64,000 nt of DNA from Neobacillus sp. PS3-34 (GCF_030915465.1 NZ_CP133267.1:2448501-2512500), one strand, 5' to 3'. Shown: positions 1 through 11,065, counted from the stretch's first letter. A program made the numbers and translations. The notes: generated by a model not told the origin, from the letters alone.

Positions 1-86
1 TTATCGAGGATGATGAGTTCGCCCTTGTAGATGACGAAGAAGAGGACGAAGAAGAAGAGGAATTTGATGAAGAGGAAGAGCTGTAA
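1..86 (+). CDS. rpoE: RNA polymerase delta subunit, C-terminal end only
   Basis: Only the last 27 codons are in the window, read in frame from base 3 to the TAA at 84-86. The residues are almost entirely Asp and Glu, with a final Glu-Leu. This is the acidic, disordered C-terminal tail typical of the Firmicute delta subunit, which displaces nucleic acid from RNA polymerase and aids recycling. The position directly upstream of pyrG is the conserved Bacillus arrangement and supports the call. The folded N-terminal domain lies outside the window. Confidence 0.85.
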   Translation, partial: IEDDEFALVDDEEEDEEEEEFDEEEEL

Positions 87-92
87 ATCGGC

Positions 93-131
93 TTGACTTT
101 TTATCATCCCGCTTGTAGAATACTTTTTGGG
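93..131 (+). promoter_or_regulatory. pyrG sigma-A promoter with GGG start site
   Basis: TTGACT at 93-98 and TAGAAT at 116-121 are separated by exactly 17 bp. Seven bases after the -10 comes GGGCTCC (129-135). In B. subtilis the pyrG transcript starts with GGGC, and low CTP causes stuttering at the G run. The same start context is visible here. Confidence 0.8.
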
Positions 132-167
132 CTCCTTAAAAAAGGAACGATTCAACATTAGCTAATA

Positions 168-205
168 AGCGCTCCCTTACCACGTGTAGGCGGAGTGCTT
201 TTTTA
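168..205 (+). terminator. pyrG leader attenuator (intrinsic terminator)
   Basis: AGCGCTCC (168-175) pairs with GGAGTGCT (192-199), followed by a T run from 199. The terminator lies about 40 nt downstream of the promoter's GGG start and upstream of pyrG. From B. subtilis, extra G residues added at the 5' end under CTP limitation pair with the pyrimidine-rich 5' stem strand and block termination. Here the CTCCC at 172-176 could serve as that target. Confidence 0.75.
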
Positions 206-216
206 TTTTTTGCTAT

Positions 217-290
217 TAGAATTTATTTCCATAAATTCTAGTAGTGCATAAGTTCAACTACGGCTCGTCAATCGCCGAGTTTTCTTTAGA
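217..290 (-). repeat. Dispersed intergenic repeat, internally deleted copy
   Basis: Read on the minus strand this matches the element at 5658-5770: an AAGAAAACTCG end, a GCGATTG/GCGAGC-like core and a GTAGTTG..CTTATGC segment, ending in a perfect 10-bp hairpin (TAGAATTTAT/ATAAATTCTA). It lacks an internal part of the other copy. It lies between the pyrG attenuator and the pyrG start codon, so it lengthens the leader mRNA. I see nothing else in 291-430. Confidence 0.6.
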
Positions 291-424
291 TTTGGGGCAT
301 GAAATGTGTGGAATTCAAACACATGCGGTCGCATGTCCATGCCGCTTCCCCTGTACTTATAATTTTTTTGCAGAACTCGCCATGGGAAAATTTTTAAAAC
401 AATCTAGAGATGTACAAACTGTAA

Positions 425-2038
<1,614 letters not shown>

Positions 2039-2051
2039 AATAATCGTAACG

Positions 2052-2083
2052 AACCAGTCCCTGAAAACGGGGCTGGTTTTTTT
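2052..2083 (+). terminator. pyrG terminator
   Basis: ACCAGTCCC pairs with GGGGCTGGT around a short AT-rich loop and is followed by seven T residues. Confidence 0.85.
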
Positions 2084-2118
2084 AATATGTTCGTGGAGAA
2101 GATGATGATCATAAGATG

Positions 2119-2262
2119 GCGCGCGAGAAAATGAAAGGAATAGGCGAGATTATTGTAAAAACAGGCGAGAAAAATAGAAAAGCGAGCGAAATAATTTCGG
2201 AATCGCGCGAGAAAAATCAGAAAACCCGCGAGAAAAACGGCGAAGTCTGCGAGATTGCTCTT
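2119..2262. repeat. 21-bp phased array, GCGAG core (array C)
   Basis: A GCGAG core (one copy reads GCGAA) recurs at 2123, 2144, 2165, 2186, 2207, 2228 and 2249, exactly every 21 bp. The intervening bases are A-rich and poorly conserved. The same core and period occur at 25558-25805. The array lies between the pyrG terminator and the convergent ywjG. The open frame through it has no homology I recognise and simply reflects a period divisible by three. Confidence 0.8.
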
Positions 2263-2268
2263 AAAGAA

Positions 2269-2420
2269 AGGCTGTTTTCTAAAAGATTGTTGTTTTGTAA
2301 ATAGGTTTTTAAAAGCAAATCGTTGAAAAAGAAGTTGATTGGAGCGGAAAGCGAGCATAATGGAGTGGAAATTAACTACGCCTTAAATAGCAATAGCAAC
2401 AAAGTAAACGAAAACAGCCT
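2269..2420 (-). mobile_element. MITE-like element with 11-bp terminal inverted repeats
   Basis: The ends AGGCTGTTTTC (2269-2279) and GAAAACAGCCT (2410-2420) are perfect inverted repeats. The 152-bp interior is non-coding. On the minus strand it matches both flanks of the longer element at 11629-11912, lacking that copy's GC-rich centre. No transposase is present, so if mobile it would move in trans. Confidence 0.6.
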
Positions 2421-2440
2421 AAAGAAAAGAGACCTAGCCG

Positions 2441-2477
2441 AAAAAAGGCCAGATCTCTATGTTTCATGGATCTGGCC
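2441..2477 (-). terminator. ywjG terminator
   Basis: Read on the minus strand, GGCCAGATC pairs with GATCTGGCC and is followed by six U residues. It lies just past the ywjG stop codon and closes that transcript against the pyrG side. Confidence 0.8.
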
Positions 2478-2486
2478 CCTCATTTT

Positions 2487-3008
2487 TTATTCATATTCAG
2501 CTAATATCTCTTCAATTGTAAATTTTAATCCGAAATAGACAAATAATGCGGCGATTGATGAGGGGAATCCAAACCGGTTGCCTTCTTCATCGGGAAGAAG
2601 TCCCTTTGTAAGCGCCAGGTCAATATGGACGTCTGCCAGATTATCGAGGCTTGGTCCGCCATCCGCATCAACCACGGATGAGACCGCGGTAAATAAAATG
2701 CCCTTGTCCTTTAATTCTGCTGCTGCTGTCACTGCATCCTTATCCGTTGAAAAACGGGAAAAGAGCAGTACGCGGTCGGCAGAAGTAATTTCTGCACCAT
2801 CATAGCTTCGGACAAAATCCAATTTTTCTTCACCTTCAATTGCCTCAAATGAAACAGCCTTCATTTCCCTGCTTCCATAAATATAGAGGATTCCATCTCC
2901 TGCAGGTGCCTGGGCAAGCAGTCTCGCTCCATCCTCAAATGAAAACTCACCTTTATCCTGGATCCTTTTAAATAAGCCCGTCAGCTGGGTCGTAAACATT
3001 TTTAACAT
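2487..3008 (-). CDS. ywjG: YwjG, DUF2529 family protein
   Basis: This 173-aa cytoplasmic protein is recognised from its start (MLKMFTTQLTG), the EDGARLLAQA segment and its position between pyrG and spo0F. The family is annotated as DUF2529, a small SIS-like sugar-isomerase fold; its biochemical role is unknown. Start: the ATG at 3008 follows an AGGAGG site (minus strand), whereas the longer upstream frame has no such site, so I use the shorter start. It is the only minus-strand gene in the window and is divergent from spo0F, so the 3009-3218 gap holds two divergent promoters. Confidence 0.85.
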   Translation of the reverse strand: MLKMFTTQLTGLFKRIQDKGEFSFEDGARLLAQAPAGDGILYIYGSREMKAVSFEAIEGEEKLDFVRSYDGAEITSADRVLLFSRFSTDKDAVTAAAELKDKGILFTAVSSVVDADGGPSLDNLADVHIDLALTKGLLPDEEGNRFGFPSSIAALFVYFGLKFTIEEILAEYE

Positions 3009-3092
3009 TCTGATCCTCCTATAAGCATATTGAAAATTGTATGATTTCTGCCATAACATGTATTGTTTTATTATAGCCCTCTGTGCTAAAAA

Positions 3093-3147
3093 TGTCGAAA
3101 AACCTAGGAAGAAGGAAGCAGGAGTTTTGAGTGCGGAAATAGAAGTA
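3093..3147 (+). promoter_or_regulatory. Spo0A box and candidate sigma-H promoter for spo0F
   Basis: TGTCGAA at 3093-3099 is a perfect 7-base Spo0A box. GCAGGAGTTT at 3118-3127, an 11-bp spacer and ATAGAAGTA at 3139-3147 resemble a sigma-H promoter with one deviation in the -10. In B. subtilis spo0F is driven by sigma-H and controlled by Spo0A~P, which fits this arrangement. The 0A box is clear; the sigma-H assignment is tentative. Confidence 0.5.
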
Positions 3148-3218
3148 TTAGGATGGGATATAAATAGATAATGGCCAATGTGAAAAATAATTTTATCAGA
3201 TGGGGAGAGGCGAAAATA

Positions 3219-3596
3219 ATGAACGAAAAAGTTTTGATCGTTGATGACCAGTTTGGAATCAGAATTTTACTTAACGAAGTGTTTCAAAAGGAAGGTTATA
3301 AAACCTTTCAGGCAGCAAACGGGCTGCAAGCACTCGATATCGTAAAAAAACATGCCCCTGACCTTGTTTTGCTTGATATGAAAATTCCGGGAATGGATGG
3401 AATTGAAATTTTGAAAAGAATGAAAGTCCTCGATCCGGATATCCGCGTGATCATCATGACGGCATACGGAGAATTGGATATGATTCAGGAAGCAAAAGAC
3501 CTCGGTGCGTTAACCCACTTTGCGAAGCCATTTGATATTGATGATATTCGTGCGGCCGTAAGGAATAATTTGCCTGAAAAATCCACCAAAAATTAG
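3219..3596 (+). CDS. spo0F: Sporulation phosphorelay response regulator Spo0F
   Basis: This stand-alone receiver domain of 125 aa (B. subtilis Spo0F is 124) accepts phosphate from sporulation histidine kinases and passes it to Spo0B. The visible acidic pocket is Asp9-Asp10. The phosphoacceptor is Asp53 in [12 protein letters not shown]. Also present are the conserved Thr in IIMTAYGE and the Lys in HFAKPF. There is no output domain. Start: ATG 3219 follows GGGGAGAGG, and an in-frame ATG at 3171 lacks a site. A Spo0A box upstream suggests feedback control. Confidence 0.95.
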   Translation: MNEKVLIVDDQFGIRILLNEVFQKEGYKTFQAANGLQALDIVKKHAPDLVLLDMKIPGMDGIEILKRMKVLDPDIRVIIMTAYGELDMIQEAKDLGALTHFAKPFDIDDIRAAVRNNLPEKSTKN

Positions 3597-3674
3597 TTTT
3601 GTCAAAGGGAAAAAGGGTAATGTTTAGTTGGGTGCGCTTTCATTTTGACAGTTTATAAAACTCGTCTTGATTAA

Positions 3675-3703
3675 TGGCAATTCTCCATTCAGTTTGGTAT
3701 GAT
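3675..3703 (+). promoter_or_regulatory. Candidate fbaA promoter with extended -10
   Basis: TATGAT at 3698-3703 is preceded by TGG, giving an extended -10 (TGnTATGAT). The -35 (TGGCAA, 17 bp upstream) is poor. A TTGACA at 3645-3650 is not matched to a good -10. Confidence 0.4.
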
Positions 3704-3826
3704 ACTAATGAACTTGCAGAGGTTGTTTATCTTTTTGTCATGTACATAAACCTTCATACAGAGGGAAAACTTTACGTGGAAGCTCTGTTCCGAAAAGATA
3801 CCGACCTATAATAAGGAGGAAGAAAA

Positions 3827-4684
3827 ATGCCTTTAGTTTCAATGACTGAGATGCTGAAAAAAGCGAAAGCAGAAAGCTACGCTGTTGGGCAATTCAACTT
3901 AAATAACCTGGAATTCACTCAGGCAATTCTTTTAGCAGCACAGGAAGAAAAATCACCTGTAATCCTTGGTGTTTCCGAAGGCGCAGCCCGCTATATGGGT
4001 GGCTTTAAAACTGTTGTTAAAATGGTTGAAGGATTAATGGAAGATTATAAGGTTACTGTACCGGTTGCGATCCATCTTGACCACGGATCAAGCTTTGATA
4101 AATGTAAAGAAGCGATCGATGCTGGATTTACTTCCGTTATGATCGATGCATCACACCACCCATTTGAAGAAAACATTGAAACAACTTCAAAGGTTGTTGA
4201 ATATGCACATTCAAAAGGCGTTTCTGTTGAAGCGGAATTAGGAACTGTTGGCGGACAGGAAGATGACGTTGTTGCAGAAGGCGTTATTTACGCTGATCCA
4301 AAGGAATGTGAAGAGCTTGTTACTCGCACTGGCATCGATTGCCTTGCACCAGCATTAGGCTCTGTACACGGACCTTACAAAGGCGAACCAAACCTTGGAT
4401 TCAAGGAAATGGAAGAAATCGGCAAGACTACAGGTGTGCCTTTAGTTCTTCACGGAGGAACTGGAATCCCTACAAAGGACATCCAAAAATCAGTTTCACT
4501 TGGTACTGCTAAAATCAATGTAAATACTGAAAACCAAATCGCATCTGCTAAAGTTGTTCGCGAAGTATTAGCAGCCAAGCCTAATGAATACGATCCACGT
4601 AAATACTTAGGCCCTGCTCGCGATGCAATCAAAGAAACGGTAATCGGCAAAATGCGCGAATTCGGTTCTGCAGGCAAAGCTTAA
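3827..4684 (+). CDS. fbaA: Class II fructose-1,6-bisphosphate aldolase
   Basis: The enzyme reversibly cleaves fructose 1,6-bisphosphate into dihydroxyacetone phosphate and glyceraldehyde 3-phosphate in glycolysis and gluconeogenesis. The length of 285 aa is normal for the Bacillus class II enzyme. Zinc and substrate motifs are visible: HLDHGSSFD (catalytic Asp and metal His), an internal [13 protein letters not shown], a C-terminal [10 protein letters not shown] and KINVNTENQ. An AAGGAGG site precedes the ATG. It is followed by its own terminator and then transaldolase, another central sugar-phosphate enzyme. Confidence 0.97.
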   Translation: MPLVSMTEMLKKAKAESYAVGQFNLNNLEFTQAILLAAQEEKSPVILGVSEGAARYMGGFKTVVKMVEGLMEDYKVTVPVAIHLDHGSSFDKCKEAIDAGFTSVMIDASHHPFEENIETTSKVVEYAHSKGVSVEAELGTVGGQEDDVVAEGVIYADPKECEELVTRTGIDCLAPALGSVHGPYKGEPNLGFKEMEEIGKTTGVPLVLHGGTGIPTKDIQKSVSLGTAKINVNTENQIASAKVVREVLAAKPNEYDPRKYLGPARDAIKETVIGKMREFGSAGKA

Positions 4685-4789
4685 TATCAACATCAATTGA
4701 AAAGTGGTGTTCCCGGCAATGGGGCATCCCTCCTTTTTCTATTAAGATGAAGAAGGGTTCATCGGTGTTTGAAGTAAAATACTTAACAC

Positions 4790-4830
4790 GAAACCGCCCC
4801 TTTTGAAAGAGGCGGTTTCAATTCTTTTTT
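4790..4830 (+). terminator. fbaA terminator
   Basis: GAAACCGCC (4790-4798) pairs with GGCGGTTTC (4811-4819) and a T-rich run follows. Confidence 0.8.
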
Positions 4831-4868
4831 AAAAGGCAGAAAATTTTGTCTAAAAATGGAGGGTTAAT

Positions 4869-5519
4869 ATGAAGTTTTTTATTGATACAGCAAATATTGA
4901 AGAAATCCGTGAAGCCCATGCATTAGGTTTATTAGCTGGAGTTACAACCAATCCATCACTTGTCGCCAAAGAAAAAAATGTTTCATTCCATGATCGTTTA
5001 AAGGAAATCACCGCACTTGTTCCTGGCTCTGTCAGTGCTGAAGTAATCGCCCTTGATGCAGAAGGCATGATTAAAGAGGGAAGGGAATTGGCTGCGATTG
5101 CTCCAAACATTACAGTCAAGGTTCCGATGACTCCTGAAGGATTGAAAGCCGTTCATGCTTTTTCAAAGGAAGGCATCAAAACGAATGTAACGCTGATTTT
5201 TAATGCCAACCAGGCTTTGCTTGCAGCGAGAGCTGGTGCCACATATGTTTCTCCATTCTTAGGCAGATTGGATGATATCGGCCAGAACGGTCTTGACCTC
5301 GTATCAACGATTGCGGAAATTTTTGCTGTTCACGGACTTGAAACAGAAATTATCGCTGCATCCATTCGCCATCCTATGCATGTAACAGAAGCTGCATTAA
5401 GAGGTGCGCATATTGCTACCATTCCATATAAAGTACTTCTGTCATTATTTCATCACCCTCTGACCGATAAAGGAATCGAAGCATTTTTGGCTGACTGGAA
5501 TTCCCGGACAAACAGCTAA
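4869..5519 (+). CDS. tal: Transaldolase (TalC/MipB-type)
   Basis: This 216-aa protein is the short transaldolase type. It moves a dihydroxyacetone unit between sugar phosphates in the non-oxidative pentose phosphate pathway. Motifs include [10 protein letters not shown] at the start, [16 protein letters not shown] with the Schiff-base region near [15 protein letters not shown], and [20 protein letters not shown] precedes the ATG. B. subtilis has the same gene (ywjH) in this position. No clear terminator follows. Confidence 0.95.
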   Translation: MKFFIDTANIEEIREAHALGLLAGVTTNPSLVAKEKNVSFHDRLKEITALVPGSVSAEVIALDAEGMIKEGRELAAIAPNITVKVPMTPEGLKAVHAFSKEGIKTNVTLIFNANQALLAARAGATYVSPFLGRLDDIGQNGLDLVSTIAEIFAVHGLETEIIAASIRHPMHVTEAALRGAHIATIPYKVLLSLFHHPLTDKGIEAFLADWNSRTNS

Positions 5520-5861
5520 TATATTTTCCAACTTTTTTTGTTATCAATACATGAAAATCTTTTTTTCGTGTAAACTATATAAATAGACACTGTCGGATTT
5601 TGCCTTTTTGTGTTGGAAAAATATGCCTGACCCCTTTCTGGTAAGGGTATTCCCTATAAAGAAAACTCGCCGATTGGCGAGCCTTTAGGGCGAAGACAGA
5701 GGCGTAGTTGCCCTTATGCGCAATAAGAAAGTATTAACTTCGAAAGTTTATACTTTCTTATTAGCTAATAAAAGGTCAAGAAGGAGCCCTTATCGGCAGG
5801 CAGGTAACATCAGAAATTTTAATCCGATATGAATGACATAAGGCTTAGAAGGGAGTCGAAA
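5520..5861 (+). other. tal-murZ gap with a dispersed repeat
   Basis: The gap is mostly non-coding. A dispersed repeat fills 5658-5770, carrying GAAAACTCGCCGATTGGCGAGC, a GTAGTTGCCCTTATGC segment and a terminal hairpin (AATAAGAAAGTAT paired with the matching ATACTTTCTTATT). It is in inverted orientation to the partial copy at 217-290. Apart from the murZ ribosome-binding site (AAGGGAG) I see no other signal. Confidence 0.55.
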
Positions 5862-7149
5862 ATGGAAAAGCTTAAGATTGCAGGCGGTTATCCATTAAAA
5901 GGGACAGTACGGATCAGCGGTGCCAAAAATAGTGCAGTTGCATTAATCCCCGCTACCATTTTAGCTGATTCGCCAGTAACGATTGAAGGATTGCCCGATA
6001 TCTCAGACGTTGAAATTTTGAAAGACTTGCTGGAGGAAATCGGCGGTTCGGTCAATCTATCAGATAATGATATGACAGTCGACCCTTCGGCAATGATCTC
6101 GATGCCTCTTCCGAACGGGAAAGTTAAAAAATTGCGTGCTTCCTATTATTTAATGGGTGCTATGCTGGGACGTTTCAAAAAGGCGGTAATCGGCCTTTCC
6201 TGGCGGATGCCACCTTGGTCCAAGGCCGATTGACCAGCACATTAAAGGTTTCGAAGCACTGGGTGCAAGCGTGACAAACGAACAGGGAGCGATTTACCTG
6301 CGTGCGGACGAGCTGCGTGGAGCAAGAATTTACCTCGATGTCGTCAGCGTTGGAGCGACCATTAATATCATGCTTGCGGCTGTCAGGGCAAAAGGGCGGA
6401 CGATTATTGAGAATGCTGCTAAAGAGCCAGAGATTATCGATGTTGCAACACTTTTAACCAATATGGGCGCGAAAATTAAAGGTGCAGGTACCGATGTGAT
6501 CCGGATTGATGGGGTTGATCAGCTTCATGGATGCCAGCATACGATTATCCCTGACCGCATTGAAGCGGGAACCTATATGATTTTGGGAGCAGCTGTAGGT
6601 GAAGGCGTTCTGATTGATAATGTAATTCCACACCATATGGAATCATTGATTGCTAAGCTTCGTGAAATGGGTGTTCAAGTAGAAGCTCGTGATGACCAGA
6701 TTTATGTTTCCGGCTCTAAGTCATTTAAAGCCGTGGATGTTAAAACCCTCGTTTATCCTGGTTTCCCTACTGATCTACAGCAGCCATTTACATCTCTGCT
6801 GACAAGGGCTGAAGGATCAAGCGTCGTCACCGATACGATTTATGGTGCCCGATTTAAGCATATTGATGAATTAAGAAGAATGAATGCAAACATAAAGGTT
6901 GAGGGCCGTTCCGCCATTATCAATGGACCTGTCCAGCTTCAGGGTGCCAAAGTGAAGGCAAGCGACCTCCGTGCAGGTGCGGCATTAGTCATTGCGGGGC
7001 TGATGGCAGAAGGCATTACGGAAGTCACAGGTCTTGAGCATATTGACAGAGGCTACAGCAACCTGGTGGAGAAATTGAATGGCCTTGGCGCAACTGTCTG
7101 GAGAGAATCAATGACAAAAGAAGAAGTCGAACAGATGAAGAATACGTAA
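5862..7149 (+). CDS. murZ: UDP-N-acetylglucosamine 1-carboxyvinyltransferase, MurZ/MurAB paralogue (frameshifted as read)
   Basis: This enzyme transfers enolpyruvate from PEP to UDP-GlcNAc, the first committed step of peptidoglycan synthesis. The reading frame breaks near 6192-6200. Upstream it reads to RFKKAVIGL; downstream, in another frame, it continues [12 protein letters not shown] with GIDQ-like MurA blocks through to [11 protein letters not shown]. One extra base just after GGCC at 6192-6195 would explain it, and removing it restores the conserved active-site loop PGGC with the catalytic Cys. I treat it as one intact gene with a sequence error. Start ATG 5862 follows AAGGGAG. A second MurA is at 55798. 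Confidence 0.9.
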
Positions 7150-7163
7150 CCATATTTTTGTGA

Positions 7164-7193
7164 TTTCAAATGGTTATATGTTCAGGCTATAAT
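7164..7193 (+). promoter_or_regulatory. Candidate glpX promoter
   Basis: TATAAT at 7188-7193 with TTTCAA 18 bp upstream, directly after the murZ stop and about 40 bp before glpX. Confidence 0.5.
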
Positions 7194-7232
7194 AGATAAG
7201 TACGTTTTTAGAGGTGAATGGGGGAGAAACAG

Positions 7233-8195
7233 ATGGAAAGAAGTTTAACGATGGAGCTCGTCCGCGTGACGGAGGCTGCTGCACTCGCTTCTGCCCGCTG
7301 GATGGGCCGCGGAAAAAAAGACGAGGCAGATGACGCAGCGACAAGCGCAATGCGTGATGTCTTCGATACCATTCCGATGAAGGGTACAGTCGTGATCGGC
7401 GAAGGGGAAATGGATGAAGCGCCGATGCTGTATATTGGAGAAAAACTTGGAACTGGCTATGGCCCGCGTCTGGATGTAGCGGTTGATCCTCTTGAGGGAA
7501 CCAATATTGTCGCATCTGGCGGCTGGAATGCCCTTGCTGTTTTAGCGGTTGCCGACAATGGAAATCTGCTTCATGCGCCGGATATGTATATGGAAAAAAT
7601 AGCAGTAGGTCCGGAAGCTGTCGGTGAAATCGACTTAAATGCTTCAGTGCTTGATAATTTGAAGGCTGTTGCACGTGCGAAAAACAAGGATATTGAAGAT
7701 GTGGTTGCCACTGTATTAAATCGCGAGCGCCACGAGCATATCATTGCCCAGCTTCGCGAAGCGGGAGCGAGAATTAAACTGATCAACGATGGCGATGTGG
7801 CAGGAGCGATAAATACAGCTTTTGACCAAACCGGTGTTGATATCCTCTTTGGTTCAGGCGGAGCTCCTGAAGGCGTCCTTGCAGCAGTTGCGCTAAAATG
7901 CCTTGGCGGAGAGATCCTCGGAAAATTAGTGCCTCAAAATGATGCTGAGCTTGAACGCTGCATCAAAATGGGCCTTGATGTAAACCGTGTCCTCCGCATG
8001 GAAGACCTGGTAAAGGGCGACGATGCCATTTTTGCAGCTACTGGTGTTACAGATGGAGAATTGCTAAAGGGAGTCCAGTTCAAAGGATCCTACGGTTCAA
8101 CGCATTCTGTTGTCATGAGGGCGAAATCAGGCACAGTCCGATTCATTGAAGGACAGCACAGCTTGAAAAAGAAGCCAAATCTTGTCATCCGATAA
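7233..8195 (+). CDS. glpX: Class II fructose-1,6-bisphosphatase
   Basis: GlpX removes the 1-phosphate of fructose 1,6-bisphosphate during gluconeogenesis. The 320-aa product starts [20 protein letters not shown], as in B. subtilis GlpX. It carries the metal/phosphate motifs [18 protein letters not shown] and GSGGAPEG, and ends in [12 protein letters not shown]. The frame is intact. Start: ATG 7233 is 7 bp after GGGGGAG; the upstream ATG at 7218 overlaps that site and is less likely. It follows murZ and precedes rho, as in B. subtilis. Confidence 0.95.
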   Translation: MERSLTMELVRVTEAAALASARWMGRGKKDEADDAATSAMRDVFDTIPMKGTVVIGEGEMDEAPMLYIGEKLGTGYGPRLDVAVDPLEGTNIVASGGWNALAVLAVADNGNLLHAPDMYMEKIAVGPEAVGEIDLNASVLDNLKAVARAKNKDIEDVVATVLNRERHEHIIAQLREAGARIKLINDGDVAGAINTAFDQTGVDILFGSGGAPEGVLAAVALKCLGGEILGKLVPQNDAELERCIKMGLDVNRVLRMEDLVKGDDAIFAATGVTDGELLKGVQFKGSYGSTHSVVMRAKSGTVRFIEGQHSLKKKPNLVIR

Positions 8196-8596
8196 TCATT
8201 TTTTATGTTAAATTGCAAACCCTTACACCCGGGTGCATCCCGGGTTGTATGGGTACAAAATCCTTTTCAGAATAAGGCGGCTAGTTTGCCTAAAACAGCT
8301 CCGTTCATCTTCCAGATGCTCCTTCCTGAAAAAATCAGTTGATTAATTTTTTGAGAACAGGGTAAAATAGAAATTGTTTTTAAACTTCATTAATTTCCTT
8401 TTCTTCTTAAAAAAACTTCAATGCAATAGTAAGACTTAACTTTCCAATTCCTCCAACTCTTATTTTTTCGAACAAAATGGACATATACTTTCATTCTTGA
8501 AGTCCGAATAAGTTGAATAATAGATTGCTGCCTTTACTAGGGTTAGTTTGTCTATTATCGGAGAAACGGAACAAACTTTTAAAGTGTGGTGTACAA
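8196..8596 (+). promoter_or_regulatory. rho leader with candidate promoter
   Basis: TTGATT (8339-8344) and TAAAAT (8363-8368), spaced 18 bp, are a plausible sigma-A promoter. They leave a 5' leader of roughly 220 nt, consistent with rho being autoregulated in many bacteria. ACCCGGG/CCCGGGT forms a hairpin at 8226-8245 after glpX but has no T run. I see no riboswitch I can name in the leader. Confidence 0.45.
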
Positions 8597-9877
8597 ATGG
8601 AATTAACAATATCTAGTCTAGAAAACATGAAGCTGAAGGAGCTTTACGAGCTTGCACGTGAATATAAAGTGTCCTATTACAGCAAATTAACGAAAAAAGA
8701 ATTAATTTTTGCCATCCTGAAAGGGCGCGCCGAGCAGCAGGGCTTCTTTTTCATGGAGGGAGTACTTGAAATCATCCAGTCAGAAGGCTTCGGATTCCTC
8801 CGTCCAATCAATTACTCGCCAAGCTCAGAGGATATTTATATTTCTGCCTCTCAAATTCGCCGCTTTGATCTTCGGAATGGGGACAAGGTTTCAGGGAAGG
8901 TTCGTCCTCCAAAAGAAAACGAGCGTTATTACGGCTTGCTTCAGGTTGAAGCTGTCAATGGCGATGACCCTGAATCGGCGAAAGAGCGCGTTCATTTCCC
9001 TGGCCTGACACCTTTATATCCAAACAGGCAGATGAAGCTGGAAACAACTCCAAAACATTTGTCTACAAGGATTATGGACGTGGTTGCGCCTGTCGGCTTT
9101 GGACAGCGTGGATTGATTGTTGCTCCTCCAAAAGCGGGGAAAACAATGCTCATCAAGGAAATTGCCAACAGCATTACCGAGAACCATCCGGATGCTGAGC
9201 TGATTGTCCTGCTGATCGACGAACGCCCTGAGGAAGTAACCGATATCGAACGGTCTGTTGCCGGCGATGTAGTAAGCTCGACATTTGATGAAGTACCTGA
9301 AAACCATATCAAGGTTGCAGAGCTTGTCCTTGACCGTGCCATGCGCCTTGTCGAGCATAAGCGTGATGTCGTTATCCTGATGGATAGCATTACACGCCTT
9401 GCCCGTGCCTACAATCTTGTCATTCCGCCAAGTGGACGCACGCTATCAGGCGGTATTGACCCAGCTGCCTTCCACCGTCCTAAACGCTTTTTCGGGGCTG
9501 CAAGGAATATTGAAGAAGGCGGAAGCTTGACGATTTTGGCTACGGCACTTGTGGATACAGGTTCGAGAATGGACGATGTGATTTACGAGGAATTCAAGGG
9601 AACAGGAAACATGGAGCTTCATCTTGACCGTTCACTTGCTGAACGCCGTATCTTCCCGGCATTGGATATCCGCCGTTCCGGTACCCGTAAGGAGGAGCTT
9701 CTCATTCCGAAGGACCACTTGGATAAATTATGGGCAATTCGTAAATCCATGTCGGACAGCCCTGATTTTGCAGAACGTTTCTTGAGAAAACTGAAGCAAA
9801 CGAAATCGAATGAAGATTTCTTTGCGGTGCTTGGCGAAGAAATGAAGGGAAGTCGTTCCACAAGCCGCCAGCAGTAA
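8597..9877 (+). CDS. rho: Transcription termination factor Rho
   Basis: Hexameric RNA helicase that ends transcription of untranslated RNA. The 426-aa product has the N-terminal Rho domain (SISSL-like start, [24 protein letters not shown]), the cold-shock-like RNA-binding domain ([21 protein letters not shown]) and the ATPase domain. The latter has Walker A APPKAGKT and Walker [16 protein letters not shown], followed by the Q/R-loop region [36 protein letters not shown]. Start: ATG 8597 aligns with B. subtilis; an in-frame TTG at 8513 would add unrelated residues. The ribosome-binding site is weak. Confidence 0.96.
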   Translation: MELTISSLENMKLKELYELAREYKVSYYSKLTKKELIFAILKGRAEQQGFFFMEGVLEIIQSEGFGFLRPINYSPSSEDIYISASQIRRFDLRNGDKVSGKVRPPKENERYYGLLQVEAVNGDDPESAKERVHFPGLTPLYPNRQMKLETTPKHLSTRIMDVVAPVGFGQRGLIVAPPKAGKTMLIKEIANSITENHPDAELIVLLIDERPEEVTDIERSVAGDVVSSTFDEVPENHIKVAELVLDRAMRLVEHKRDVVILMDSITRLARAYNLVIPPSGRTLSGGIDPAAFHRPKRFFGAARNIEEGGSLTILATALVDTGSRMDDVIYEEFKGTGNMELHLDRSLAERRIFPALDIRRSGTRKEELLIPKDHLDKLWAIRKSMSDSPDFAERFLRKLKQTKSNEDFFAVLGEEMKGSRSTSRQQ

Positions 9878-9968
9878 TGCTTGCTCTTAAGTGAAGTCTT
9901 TCTGAAATAGTTATTATTTCGTATTTTCTAAACGCCTAAAATTGTGTCAAAAGGGTGTGATTCCCAGC

Positions 9969-9996
9969 TTGCAAAAAACGGGATTCATGCTATAAT
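9969..9996 (+). promoter_or_regulatory. rpmE sigma-A promoter
   Basis: TTGCAA (9969-9974), a 16-bp spacer and a perfect TATAAT (9991-9996), followed by an approximately 85-nt leader to rpmE. Confidence 0.75.
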
Positions 9997-10094
9997 AGGT
10001 ACAGTGTGTTTTTACCATTTTAATGTTTGTTTAAAGACAAGCATTATTCGATAACTCTGTTTCGAATGATTCAGGGCGGAAGGAGATGAAAAGA

Positions 10095-10307
10095 ATGAAA
10101 GCAGGAATTCATCCAAATTATAAATTAGTTAAGGTGACTTGTGCATGCGGAAACACGTTCGAAACTGGTTCAGTTAAAAACGAAATTCGCGTTGAAACTT
10201 GTTCAGAATGTCATCCATTCTATACTGGTCGCCAAAAATTCGCTGAAGCAGGCGGACGTGTTGACCGTTTCAACAAGAAATACGGCCTTAAGCAACAGCA
10301 ACAATAA
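10095..10307 (+). CDS. rpmE: 50S ribosomal protein L31, zinc-binding type
   Basis: Small 70-aa large-subunit protein. It carries the zinc-ribbon cysteines of the RpmE (C+) form: Cys-Ala-Cys near residue 15 and CSECHPF, then FYTGRQKF and the basic tail [12 protein letters not shown]. Start ATG 10095 gives the standard MKAGIHPN beginning and good spacing from GGAAGGAG; ATG 10086 is almost on top of that site. In B. subtilis this zinc form is exchanged with YtiA when zinc is scarce. It sits after rho and before tdk, as in B. subtilis. Confidence 0.96.
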   Translation: MKAGIHPNYKLVKVTCACGNTFETGSVKNEIRVETCSECHPFYTGRQKFAEAGGRVDRFNKKYGLKQQQQ

Positions 10308-10314
10308 TCGCTCA

Positions 10315-10350
10315 AAACAGGCAAGAATCATCATCCCTTGCCTGTTTTTT
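10315..10350 (+). terminator. rpmE terminator
   Basis: AACAGGCAAG pairs with CTTGCCTGTT and leads into a T run. Confidence 0.85.
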
Positions 10351-10441
10351 ACTTTTAATAAACCCTTTTACATAAACCATTCGATCGCAATGGTTATATA
10401 TAGATTTTTATTGTGGTTAGCAAGGAAGGAGAGGCCGTTTT

Positions 10442-11062
10442 ATGTATGTGATGAAACAAAGCGGATGGGTTGAGGTCGTCTGCGGCAGCATGTTTTCCGG
10501 AAAATCGGAAGAATTAATCCGTCGGGTGAGACGAGCACAGTTTGCAAAACAGAAAATTGCTGTATTTAAGCCGAAAATCGACAATCGCTATAGTAAGGAA
10601 TCTGTCGTTTCCCACAATGGCTCTTCTTTTATTGCAATGCCAATTGCCCATTCAACTGATATTATGCAGTATATTGACGCTGAAGTGGATGTAATCGCAA
10701 TTGATGAAGTCCAATTTTTTGATGATCAAATCGTAAAAGTGATTCAGCAGCTGGCAGATAGCGGATATCGCGTCATCGCAGCGGGCCTTGACCAGGACTT
10801 CCGCGGCGAACCTTTCGGTGTAATGCCTGCCCTGATGGCAGTGGCTGAGCTTGTCACAAAGCTTCAGGCCGTTTGTGCTGTTTGCGGATCACCAGCAAGC
10901 AGGACGCAGCGCCTTATTAATGGAAGCCCTGCTTCCTATCATGATCCGATTATTTTGGTTGGCGCATCAGAAGCCTACGAGCCCCGCTGCCGCCACCATC
11001 ATGAGGTTCCAAAAACGCCAAGCCGTTCGGTGGAAGCGGAAGCTGAACTTTATAATAATTGA
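10442..11062 (+). CDS. tdk: Thymidine kinase
   Basis: Phosphorylates thymidine with ATP in the pyrimidine salvage pathway. This 206-aa type II thymidine kinase has the P-loop [14 protein letters not shown], the Walker B region [10 protein letters not shown] (catalytic Glu), the lasso region DFRGEPFGV, and zinc-binding cysteines in [15 protein letters not shown] and the C-terminal CRHHHEVP. Start ATG 10442 (MYVMKQSGW) lies 9 bp after AAGGAGAG. The frame is intact, and a terminator follows 4 bp after the stop. Confidence 0.96.
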   Translation: MYVMKQSGWVEVVCGSMFSGKSEELIRRVRRAQFAKQKIAVFKPKIDNRYSKESVVSHNGSSFIAMPIAHSTDIMQYIDAEVDVIAIDEVQFFDDQIVKVIQQLADSGYRVIAAGLDQDFRGEPFGVMPALMAVAELVTKLQAVCAVCGSPASRTQRLINGSPASYHDPIILVGASEAYEPRCRHHHEVPKTPSRSVEAEAELYNN

Positions 11063-11065
11063 TTT

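Noticed and set aside
2116..2304. 62-aa Glu/Lys-rich ORF
   Set aside because: It is a reading of the 21-bp GCGAG array; a period divisible by three keeps the frame open.
8513..8596. N-terminal extension of Rho by 28 residues
   Set aside because: The added residues do not match Rho proteins; ATG 8597 gives the normal beginning.
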